Source: Forficula auricularia
Lineage: Eukaryota; Arthropoda; Insecta; Dermaptera; Forficulidae
Direction: 5' to 3'
DNA length: 64,000 nucleotides
Assembly (NCBI GenBank): GCA_024734495.1
Contig: JALMQS010000070.1
Location: 15,872,306-15,936,305, forward strand
In this document: one piece after another, positions 55,110 through 64,000 of the stretch
How positions within the stretch are numbered: position 1 is the first letter of the stretch
Layout: the number at the start of each line of letters is the position of its first letter
Program-made: the position numbers and the translations under genes
The notes under the pieces: generated by a model
The model's database searches: none
The model's input: the letters and a program-made list of their open reading frames with translations, nothing else
What the model was told of the DNA's origin: nothing

Positions 55110-55650
55110 ATAAATTATGAAGCTGGCCAAATGGATTTTTTCCGAGGCCATATATAAAAAAAAATAATAATAATAAAATAAAATCCAATTGTCTTCTTTT
55201 TTCTCATGAATTTTGATTACATCTTCAGTTGAGATGTCACTTTGACTATGAATAGACATAAGATCTATTCCAATGAGCTGTTCCTGGCCACATGAGTTCT
55301 TCAGATATGATTTGAGCCACCTGAGAGTAATTAATGTCCTTTCAGGTAGAGTAGCAAAAAAATTCTATAGCATAAAAATATTCAAGTACATTTCGGCATT
55401 ACACTAGAACCCGTGAGCTTGAGTAGGGTAAGATGTCCATTTTAATCATCCTTTTGCACCCAATAAAATCTCCAAATATCAAATTCAGTTTGCAATAGGT
55501 CTAGATCAAGTTTTTTTTTATATGACCAATTTTTCTTCGTCTAATAAATCATGAGTTTCCTATATTTGATTCAATCGCGAATCGATTGCAGGTGATTTTT
55601 GTCAGAAATTAAGTAATAATAATATCTGAATTTATATATTTCTGTTTAAG
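55110..55650 (-). pseudogene. hAT transposase C-terminal relic, copy 2
   Basis: The minus strand reads FFATLPERTLITLRWLKSYL and then KNSCGQEQLIGIDLMSIHS and STEDVIKIHEKKED (about 55205-55350). LPERT keeps more of the usual ATAERTFS block than copy 1. The upstream DLLEAEFD-like part is present but broken. Over about 520 bp it matches 43972-44490, including non-coding sequence after the frame end. Only the dimerisation end of the protein survives. Confidence 0.65.
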
Positions 55651-55659
55651 AAATAATGA

Positions 55660-56164
55660 ATTTAAATAGTTTTCTAATTAATATATTAAAGAATAATTAA
55701 TATATCAAAGAAAGTTGTTTTTGACCGCGTTTTCTTGGTCTAGTGATTTGTCCCAGACAGGGGAATTTTCAGGGGGTGCAGATCTTGAATTCAGATAATT
55801 ACATTATTAAATTTTTTCTACTGAGGGCAGCACAGAGCAGTAAGATTTTTAAGTTGATTGGACATCTTTCGGCGTCAACGCATGCGCGAAAATCTTTTTT
55901 TCACAGACCTTTGTGCTGAATTCGTAATAGGACTCATTCGTTTCATTTTCTTCAACGTGTGCTGATTCGTCAAACAATTGAAGCCTCCTACCGCATCAAG
56001 AAAAATTCTTCTATAAACAGGTATCTTATCTTTTCTTTCATTTGAATAATTTATTTCAGACTACTAAATTAAAATAAAAAATTAACAATTTGTATTGATT
56101 TTGAATTTTTTTTCTACTCATTCGAATTTAATTTGTTTCTTAATTTGAACTTTTTTTGATATTC
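55660..56164. other. Foldback-arm-like start, then unassigned sequence with a GC-richer patch
   Basis: TTAATATATCAAAGAAAGTT at 55690-55720 is related to the foldback arms at 20 kb. At 55870-55905, GGCGTCAACGCATGCGCGAA is unusual for this AT-rich DNA, and AACAGGTATCTT at 56016-56027 could be a splice donor. A promoter/first exon is possible but weak. Confidence 0.25.
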
Positions 56165-56289
56165 GAATTATTTTTTAAAAAAAATCTCAATAAATGAAAT
56201 AAATTTATAATTTTCCCATTAATATATCAAAGAATAATTAACATATTAACGATAATTGTTTTTGATCGTGCTTTTTAAACAAGATACTT

Positions 56290-56796
56290 CACTCACTGAA
56301 GCGACTTTCATATCTCACGCCATTTAATCTTCACCTCAATTTAAGCAAGAGGTTATTAGCACCACTTTTCCATTACTGCGACATAATCTTTTCGAATTGC
56401 CTCGACAGTAAATCGGGCAAAGGACTAGAAATACCTTTGAATTCATGCACCCGCTATGTCTTAAATCAAAAGCCACGTAGCCATCTTTCGGACTAGGATA
56501 AAAAACTAATTTTAAACACAGATCTTTCTAAGTCGTACGCTTGGCGGTGTTGTGTGATTATTTACAAGCTATTAAATTCTGAAAAATCTCATTTGCCCGT
56601 CTTAGAAAATCTATTTGTTGTCGATCGCTCAACCATCAAGACAACGCTAGTGCAGGTGCACTATAAAACTAAGCACTTCTTTCATTCCTTCAAATTGGCG
56701 GGTGCAAGGCTTTGGAATGAACTTCCATCCAAATTTCATGCAAACCCGACTCTTGGTGCTCTCGGGTCTTCGTTCTTTATAGATCCCAAGAACTGA
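56290..56796 (+). pseudogene. CR1/Jockey-like LINE reverse transcriptase C-terminus
   Basis: The plus strand reads HLNLSKRLLAPLFHYCDIIF (near 56335-56395), then LEIPLNSCTRYVLNQK, a stop, and IIYKLLNSEKSHLPVLENLF. It ends in FHSFKLAGARLWNELPSKF and a stop at 56794-56796. The order K.LL.P.L.YCD..., LQNSC.R, and F..AGA.LWNELP is the thumb-to-end of LINE RTs of the CR1/Jockey group. One stop and at least one shift are present. The 3' region ends with TGTGAATAAATA and a (TA)n run at 56980-57018, typical of LINE tails. 5'-truncated; inserted in a palindrome. Confidence 0.7.
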
Positions 56797-56973
56797 TACT
56801 CCTTACTCTTATTTTCTTTATGTCGTCTAATCATTCTCTACTCTTTTTTTCTCTTCTTCCCCTTCAAAATTTGTGTATTGGTGAGCTCTTTTGCCAACTT
56901 TGTAAAATATTGTTCCTAAATTATGTATAAACAATAGGTGGGACCTAAGGTCCTTTGTTTGTATACTTTGTGA

Positions 56974-56979
<6 letters not shown>

Positions 56980-57018
<39 letters not shown>
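56980..57018 (+). repeat. (TA)n microsatellite at LINE 3' end
   Basis: Uninterrupted TA units directly after GTGAATAAA. It marks the LINE terminus. Confidence 0.9.
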
Positions 57019-57021
<3 letters not shown>

Positions 57022-57659
57022 TCTTTAAAAAGCGCGATCAAAAACAATTCTCGTTAAATATGTTAATTATTCTTTAATATATTAATGAGAAAATCATAAA
57101 TTTATATTATTTATTTATTTTATATATTTATATATATAATTGTATATATTTTATCATAGAAATGTCAGATAAAGTACATATAAAGGAAGATTTATAAAAC
57201 AAAAAGTTCTATATAATCGATTGAAAGCTGTTGCGGCAATGGCTGACAGCGAAAAAACGTAAATATAATGTTGGTTTAGTTTTTTATAACAATGGTAAGA
57301 AGAGTTTCTTACTTATGAATAAATATGTATATAAAGTTTTCGATATCCCGTATAGTGCAATGTATAAGAGTCTGAAAAACTCTATCTTTGGAATTTAATA
57401 TCTCCGGAACTATATTGTTCATAAATTTCGTTTTGCCACAATCGATACGGAAGTATATAAATAATAATCTGTCTAAATTTCAAAAAAATCCTAAGAAAGC
57501 CCATATGGTGAAATAACTAGCTTAAGAGGAAATTTTTCTTTAAACAAGAATTATGATCTAATAAATATTTTTAATGAATGTTTAATTGAAAATTTTTTTG
57601 GAATAATACAATCAATGGCATTATATTATATACATGAATAGTATTTCTCTTTGGAAATA

Positions 57660-58100
57660 ATCAATTGACATTTTTATATAATCGACGCCATTTGTTAATC
57701 AGTTTTAGACATCTGAAGGGGAAGAATAAGGATTCCTCCTTAAGGGGCTTGAGTGTTTCCCCTTTTGAGGCCTGAATATATCGCCGTGTTTGGGAGCCAT
57801 CCAGCATTTTGAATGCAGTTCTCGACATAGAAACACATCCATCCAGCGCCCTGACACCATCACCCCTTCGGATGGGGTATACCACCCCTATACATAAGCA
57901 ATCCAGTCCGATTGCTTAAATCGCACCTCCGACATCTTCTGCAGCCTTATGGATACCTGGCCGTCTTCTTAACCTACATTCAACGTAACAAAGGAATTTC
58001 CAGGCTCGCCAGAGATTTTCACAACGCCACATCATTACCTGCTCACAGTAAATTTCCACATTTTATTTATACATTACTTTATGCTCGCAAGAGAATTTAA
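57660..58100. other. GC-richer block with open frames on both strands, unknown
   Basis: The plus strand at 57912-58100 reads HLRHLLQPYGYLAVFLTYIQ and SRLARDFHNATSLPAHSKF. The minus strand at 57661-57885 reads VYPIRRGDGVRALDGCVSMS. Base composition differs from the neighbourhood, so it may be an old coding or mobile-element fragment. I do not recognise the family. Confidence 0.25.
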
Positions 58101-60216
58101 TTATGTATAGTTTTTCATTTTTTTTTATTAAAACTTCAAATAATCAAAAATCCTCTCACTAATAAAAAATTTAGAATGAAAAATTATACATTATACTCGT
58201 ATATAGGTATAATTATGTTTAAGAGCATCAGGCAGAGGACAACCTCTGTGATTTTTATTTATGAATCAACAAATATGTTACTATCGGCGAAACAAAATTT
58301 ATTTATGGCGTTTTTAAAATAATATGCTTATTAAATAAAAATGAAACAAATATTTTCAAATTATTTGTCGGAGTAAGTAAGTAAGCGCTTGATTTAATAT
58401 AAGCAAAACTTCATAAAATCAATCGAGTAGAGAAATATTCGAATAAAAATAAATATCTATATTAACAGCCGAATCTGCGTAGGAATGTAGACATTGCTTT
58501 AAAAAAATAATAATAATAATCCTTGATAAACGTTTCGAATTTAATTTCTTAACTTCTTCAGCAACTTTTTATGTTTTCAGGTCTAATAAATTTAAATTCA
58601 TTATTTCTAATAGAACCTTCATATACACAAATACTTTTCTCCCCTTTTCTACATTTTGTCCTTTGATCAGACAAGTTTTTTTTTTATGAAATTTGTTTTT
58701 TGAAACCTCTGTCCACATCTCTACTAATTTAGAATTTAGAAAATAATAATCATAGATAGAGGAGAATCTTCCTAAATTAATAACTGAGTTTTAAAATAGC
58801 AAATTTTCAAAACAAGCTTTAAAAATGTTTTTTTAAGAGGAATTTAAAAAAATATCAATTATATCTAGAAGTTTTCGTTTTATGGAGTTGTTCATCCACA
58901 TTTGCTAAATGAGCGGCTCATATGTGCAATGAAAAAAAATGATTTATTAATAAAATAAAGTGATCGTTAAAATAATTAAATATATATATATATATATATT
59001 TAATAACTCAAATATTCTTCATTGTTTAAAAATACTTATAAGCAGGTCACTAAATAAACGACCTCTGAAATGCTTACTATTACCTAAACAAAGCAAATTT
59101 ACCTACATCCAATTAAATTATTTGAACCCATGAGAAATAACGAGATAAAATATTGCTCACTAAAAAGACTGATGATTAAGGTTAAAACTTCGAAATAATA
59201 GTCTCAAGCAAATAAATTATATATATGTTTTATTTGCATCAAGCAGGGAACAATTCTCATCCCAAAATGTTTTATGAAAATTTTTTAATTTTTTTAAAAA
59301 TAATATGAAAGAATAGGTAATATAATTTTATGCTAAGTTCTGATAAACTTTATACAACTCATTCAATGGATAAATAGGAACAATAATTATATCAGAACAT
59401 AGTCAAGTTCTTGATTATATATCTACTATTAAATATAATTATCTTAAAAAATAAAAAAAATCATTTGAAATATTCGAATTTATTTTTATTTAGTCATGCT
59501 TAGAACTTTGCTATAATATCTTGAAAATTTAGTTACTTGGCAAGTACTCCATTTCTTATGGTATTCCTCCGCGTCCCCCCCCCCCTTTCCCACCCCTGAA
59601 GTCCGGAGGCTCTCTCTCCCTCCTTTACTCTGCTGAATAGCCCGGCTGCCTACCCTACAGGCTACATACAGACCACTCCCATCATTTGATAAGAATAAAA
59701 TTCATTCTCTTTATAAACTTATTACCTGTAGACACAGGAAATTAGGAATTTTGAATTCACTTGAAATTTATATTTTTTCGCTGGTTGAACTTGAGACTTC
59801 GATCAGTTTTTGTGTATTATGCATGTCTCGATTCCTATAAGTACACCCGATAATTTAAGAACGAAAATTTTTCAAAAATCCCATTTCTTTCCAAAATCTT
59901 TGCATTTCCAAAACGAAAAATTAACTTGATTTTGAGCTTCTCAAAATTTATTAATTAAACAAATAAAGAAAAGACAAAATTTGTTTTGCTCTCTTTCTAA
60001 TTCTTGTAGCTACTGAGCTTAAATTTTTTCAGACATAATTTTTGTAGTAAACTCCACCTCTTTGGACACTTGGACAGTCTAAATTTTTCTTACTCAAACC
60101 GTATGGTGTCCAAAAATTTCCAAATAACTAAAATATTGGAAATGCGCTTAATAAGCCTTGAGAAAAGTTTTCCCTCTCCGATCATTTTATTTAATTTAAA
60201 ACTAGAAAATCTCTCA
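58101..60216. other. AT-rich sequence with short PLE-tail-like relics
   Basis: GCATCAGGCAGAGGACAACC (58227) and GCATCAAGCAGGGAACAATT (59236) belong to a family also at 63653. The minus strand at 58528-58568 reads CTGAAGA...GAAACGTTT, and the plus strand at 59167-59215 CTGATGA...GAAATAATAGTC, both decayed hammerhead-like motifs with poor stem II. (TA)n at 58979-59000. No coding. Confidence 0.4.
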
Positions 60217-60535
60217 CAGTAATACCTCGTTTATCCGTACCTCCAGATTATCCGGATTGAATTTTTATTTTAATAAATGTTCACATAGATAATAATTTTT
60301 AACTCTGCAAGCAAGAATGTAATTATAATTTCACTAAAAAGTTAACGTATGTATTTTTTAAACAATTCTATGTAATTTTGATAAAAACATGTTTTTTTTA
60401 TCGTAATAAATTCAAATTCGCTTATTTGAGGATTTCTTTTGTTTTTATTACCCATATATCCTTATTATCCGGATTTTCATCGATTCTCCGGTTTGCCTTT
60501 GGTCCCAGTTAGTCCGGATAAACGAGGACCTACTG
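60217..60535. mobile_element. pogo/Tigger-like MITE
   Basis: Left end CAGTAATACCTCGTTTATCC and right end GGATAAACGAGGACCTACTG are inverted repeats of the pogo/Tigger type (CAGT...CGTTTATCCG). Inner TTATCCGGATT is repeated at both sides. The expected TA target duplication is not visible (CA/AA flanks), so the edges may have mutated. No transposase. Confidence 0.65.
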
Positions 60536-60865
60536 AAGTTTCAACTCAAGAAACAATAAAATTGTAGCCCTTTGATTTTTTAGTAAAAACTGACAGTCAC
60601 TACAAAAGTAAATCTAGATTAGAAGCTCCCCTGATTAAGTTGTTTATCAAAAGAGACTTTTTCTTCTGAAACCACCTAGATTATTCACTCTTAGTGATAT
60701 ATTCTCATCTAATTTGTCATCTAATTCTAAAGCCGTTTTCAAGTGCTTGGAAAATAATTCCAACGATGTAGAAACATTGTTTCTGGTAATAATCTTTTGT
60801 TAAAAACCTCTACTTTAGGTGGTTTTAGTTGAAACTTCTCTTTTTCTACAATAAATGCGTGATAA

Positions 60866-61145
60866 TTAGAGACCGGATTTTTATGCAGTAAAAACTGCCA
60901 AAATATGCCATAACATATGAAGTTAAAAATGCTGAAATATGCAAATAATATGCAGAATACTGTGAAATATGCAAATATTTGCAGTAAAAAATGACAAAAT
61001 AAATTTTTTATGCGCTAAAAAATTAAAATAAAAGACAAAAAGAGTATAATTTGAAGGAGTGCTATGAAAGAAATAAACTGATAAACTAAGCTATACTAGG
61101 GTGCAATATGTGCTTTTATTGCGTAAAAAATTGCTGAAAACTATC

Positions 61146-61180
<35 letters not shown>

Positions 61181-61830
61181 TGTCACCGGGGACACAGTCT
61201 ATTTAGGCAGCACATCGGTAAAGTGTTAGTAGTGTTAGTGAGGGAGCCGAGATTTATCCGTTTGAAATTTTATATGCTATCAAGGCTCGAACGCGGGCCT
61301 ACCGCTTGAACATCGTCATCAACTAATAAAATAATGCAAATATTTGACCGGCTATAATCTGATCTCTACACTAATTTACACACACTTCCGCATAGACACA
61401 CGAACACTCAATGGCCAAAATTGGCTATAGTTACCAAAGACCGTTAAAAAAATAAAAAATAAAGAAATAATTAACAAAGGATCTCAAAAATAATTAAAAT
61501 TTGATTGTAATTGTGAATAATTTTATTTATTGTTTTATATATATTTCTTCATTTTTTTCATTTCTTTCTTCGAAAATTTACTTTTAAAAAATCTGTATTT
61601 TGCGCGAAATATACAATATTTGACAAAAAAATCCCTCAAATATGCAATTTTATGTAATATTACTCAAATATGCAATTTTATGCAATATTACTCAAATATG
61701 CAAAAATATGCAGTATAAAATTTAACCCACAGTATCCTAGATGCATGAATCGTATAGATAATTGATCCCCAGGGTCGCATGTGGCGGCAAACAAAATATG
61801 CAATTGCATAGGAATCCGGTCTCTACTGAT
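60866..61830. mobile_element. TGCATAT-rich TIR element containing a SINE
   Basis: Ends AGAGACCGGATTTTTATGCA (60866) and ATAGGAATCCGGTCTCT (61829) are inverted. Many TGCAAATATGC/TGCATATT motifs lie inside both ends. CAATGGCCAAAATTGGCTAT (61411) matches the other copy at 42275. The SINE at 61150-61325 is absent at the corresponding place of the 42-kb copy. No transposase frame; superfamily not determined. Confidence 0.75.
61150..61325 (-). mobile_element. tRNA-derived SINE (family A), 5'-truncated
   Basis: The minus strand from 61325 reads GATGACGATGTTCAAGCGG, B box CGCGTTCGAGCCTTG, CTCGGCTCCCTCACTAACAC, ACTTTACCGATGTGCTGCCT and CCCCGGTGACAATAAAAAA. It is the same body as 2752-2965, with a poly-A tail at 61149-61179. 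The A box is missing. Confidence 0.85.
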
Positions 61831-61839
61831 AATACAGGA

Positions 61840-62820
61840 AACTTCAAAATATAAATTTTTGAATATATCTCCAAATATTTTGCAGCTAACGTCACTCGTT
61901 TTGTCAGTATGTGATGTTGCCATGTTTCAACCGAGAATTTGATGTTTTCGAAGGTAAAATTTTTATTATATAATTATAAATTATAAATAATAATTTATAA
62001 ATTGATTATCTTCCGATCGAACCTTAAATTTCATGAAATTTTACAAGGATTTTTTTCTCTCATAAATCTATATATATTTCAAAGTTATAAAAAAAACTCT
62101 GTCTTTTTTACATTTAGGGTGTCATAAGTGTCTTTTAATTAATATTTTTTATTTTTTTATTTTTAGTCACTTCATCCTTCTTCGAGTTTTCAAGTCGCAA
62201 TTTGATCCCCGATAGAAAGGATAAATCTGTTTTTGAATTTTAAGACCCTTTTATAATATTAGCATAAATCGTTGCATTTTTATTACCATTAAAAACCAAT
62301 CAAGATTTTTTCCTTCCTCTACTTTGGAATCGATGGACACGTGAAGAAACACCGGTGTTGGGGGCAAATTGAACAAGATACTTATTTGCATCTCTTGCTC
62401 ACAATATAATATAAAGGTAAATTCATAAAAATCTAATATAAAATATCTTTAAAAATGTTTTTTATAAAATATGATTTAGAATCATACAATATGGTCGTAA
62501 ATAATTATTATAATTCACTTAAGATTGGAAAAATAAAATAATTATTTAATAAAGCTCATATTGCCTGATTCTGAATCATATATTTCAAAAATGAACAATA
62601 ATTTTCTTGATCTTTCATTCATATCACTTTTTGTGAGTATTTAGGTATGTATTTACGTATACGAGAAGCTATTTTCAAGTTTAAAAATTTAGGAAAAGTA
62701 AAATTAGTAGCTCATTATGAGCAAAAATAATAATCAAGTTCTTATTTCTATATTATTAACTATATCTTTTTTGAATAACAAATAATATCAATAGAATTAT
62801 AATATTTTATCCGCGGTCCG
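61840..62820. other. AT-rich sequence, nothing recognised
   Basis: No supported feature. Confidence 0.4.
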
Positions 62821-62884
62821 AGGCAATTTTTTTCTTCAAATGTGGCCCGTGTAAGCCAAAATGTTGGACACCCCTGATCTAGAT
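62821..62884 (-). mobile_element. hAT-like MITE end
   Basis: The minus strand reads CAGGGGTGTCCAACATTTTG and then GCTTACACGGGCCACATTTG. CAGGGGTG with a following GGCCA is a common hAT MITE terminus. The opposite end was not found. Confidence 0.5.
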
Positions 62885-63154
62885 AATACCGTAAAAGAAT
62901 TAATTTTCTTTTATTTTATTAATTTTTCTATTTTTAATATAAGCTTATTATGAAATATTAATTAAATTTTGTAATATTTTCTTTTCTTTTACTATGGCAT
63001 TAACAAAAGCTTAAAAATGATTTATTTAAAGCACATATTTCATAAGAAAAAATCAATGAGGATGTCTTCTGCTTAATGAAAATAAACATATACATGTGTA
63101 TATAAATAAATACACGTCGTTAAAAAAAATAAAAGCAATCTGAAAATCTTTTTT

Positions 63155-63330
63155 TTGAAATACAAACGTTTCAGGAGAAATTCTCCCTTTATTAATGAAT
63201 ATTTCAAGAAATTTAAAATAATATTTCTTTAGAAACGAATACTAGTATTAAGCAAGTACCTATAAGCAAATAACTATTCTCAAAATAGACAATGATACAG
63301 ATTGTCTTGGAGATAAAATTACCTGAAATA
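63155..63330 (-). repeat. PLE-tail relic shared with 8460-8830
   Basis: CAGGAGAAATTCTCC with GTTTC gives, on the minus strand, a stem II-like hairpin followed by TGAAACGTTTG; the CTGANGA box is lost. AATAGACAATGATACAG and ATTGTCTTGGA match 8715-8745. Confidence 0.5.
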
Positions 63331-64000
63331 AAAAATAAAAAATTAAAATATAAAATTATTTTTCCTAAAAATTTTTGTTAAATATTAGAAAAACTAAAAA
63401 CAGTTGAAATCTGACCTTTTTTTAATTTGATTTTTGTTGCTATAAAAATTTTGATCATTTCTAAAATTTAATTTTTTGTCTCAATTCCGCTTTTTATCTA
63501 CATATTTGTGATTGGAAAATATAAAATTGGTTAGTATAATATATAATATACAATATATTATATTATAGTATATGTTTGCAGATTTGAAAAAATTTGTATA
63601 TATATTATATGTATTTATATATTATTTAAAAGGTAGGTATATGTTTATTTGCATCAAACCGAAGACAACTGCTTTGATTTCTTCTTATGAATCATCAACT
63701 TAACTACTATTGGCAAAATAAATCTTTTCAATTAATGTCATAACGCCTTATCCAAATGATACATTAAAAAAAAACCTAAATACTTTCATTTAATTATTAT
63801 TAAAACTTATAGAGCGACATTTTAGTTTTTTAATTTTTTTTTTTTTTATTTCAAAAATAATATATACCTATTATAATCTTGCCCTTACACTCAAACACAC
63901 ATATAGAGATATTCAATTAAATTTAAAATATTCAATTAGGATATGATAAAATGGGAATTGTTTCCGAGCCTTAACAAAATAAATGAAATAAATAAATAAA
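63331..64000. other. AT-rich sequence, nothing recognised
   Basis: GCATCAAACCGAAGACAACT near 63653 belongs to the PLE-tail-like family at 58.2 kb. Otherwise no supported feature. Confidence 0.4.

Larger units (their letters stand above)
56165..57115. repeat. Inverted arms (56165-56285 and 57015-57115) around a LINE fragment
   Basis: CCCATTAATATATCAAAGAA at 56217 and TTTTTGATCGTGCTTTTTAAA are matched in reverse by 57024-57095 (TTTAAAAAGCGCGATCAAAA and TTTAATATATTAATGAG). Same arm family as 20.3-21.0 kb. The LINE piece lies in what would be the loop. Confidence 0.7.

Noticed and set aside
61678..61923. 81-residue minus-strand frame
   Set aside because: It spans the end of the TGCATAT-rich TIR element and unrelated flank, so it is a chance frame.
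1..64000. Endogenous virus or intact host gene cluster
   Set aside because: No capsid, polymerase or envelope signature of viruses and no multi-exon host gene was found; all polymerase signals fit Penelope-like or LINE elements.

Overview
The window looks like intergenic or heterochromatin-like DNA from an invertebrate, probably an insect. It is very AT-rich, has no long intact host gene, no operons and no bacterial signals. It is packed with eukaryotic transposable elements: Penelope-like elements, LINEs, mariner, hAT, Harbinger and pogo-like relics, and tRNA-derived SINEs. Species cannot be named from the sequence. The repeats carrying inverted AACCGACTTC / GAAGTCGGTT ends are of a kind I associate with insect genomes.

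Layout. 0-5 kb: C-terminus of a Penelope-like element (PLE), a hammerhead-like ribozyme, a mariner relic, and a long inverted repeat with a SINE in its loop. 5-9.5 kb: an RTE-like LINE whose middle is mixed with GAATGGAATCATC satellite-like sequence, then PLE tails. 9.5-14.6 kb: a cluster of composite hairpin elements and an F-box/LRR-like relic. 14.7-15.5 kb: another PLE relic. 18-21 kb: a 1-kb dispersed repeat, a Harbinger-like MITE and a 0.7-kb foldback. 22.3-24.2 kb: a young PLE insertion with a 12-bp target duplication and perfectly sized 397-bp inverted arms, each carrying a hammerhead motif. 27 kb: the C-terminus of an R2-like LINE with a restriction-like endonuclease. 30.3-34.7 kb and 50.1-52.1 kb: a foldback-like family with 119-bp tandem repeats. 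37-48 kb: several hairpin elements, a LINE tail, hAT tails and SINEs. 52-64 kb: more palindromes, a second hAT tail, a CR1/Jockey-like RT tail, a pogo-like MITE and a TGCATAT-rich TIR element.

Two themes stand out. First, hammerhead-like motifs of the PLE type (CTGANGA, one unpaired base, stem II, GAAA, minimal stem III) recur with covarying stems; four are intact. Second, long inverted repeats are remarkably frequent. A small hairpin element at 38.2 and 46.5 kb, and a 46-bp piece at 2.46 kb, carry 10-14 bp target duplications that point to retrotransposition. In the two hairpin copies the two arms match each other better than they match the other copy. The only host-like coding signals are a frameshifted LRR/F-box-like segment near 12.2 kb and a possible short first exon near 35.2 kb; both are tentative.
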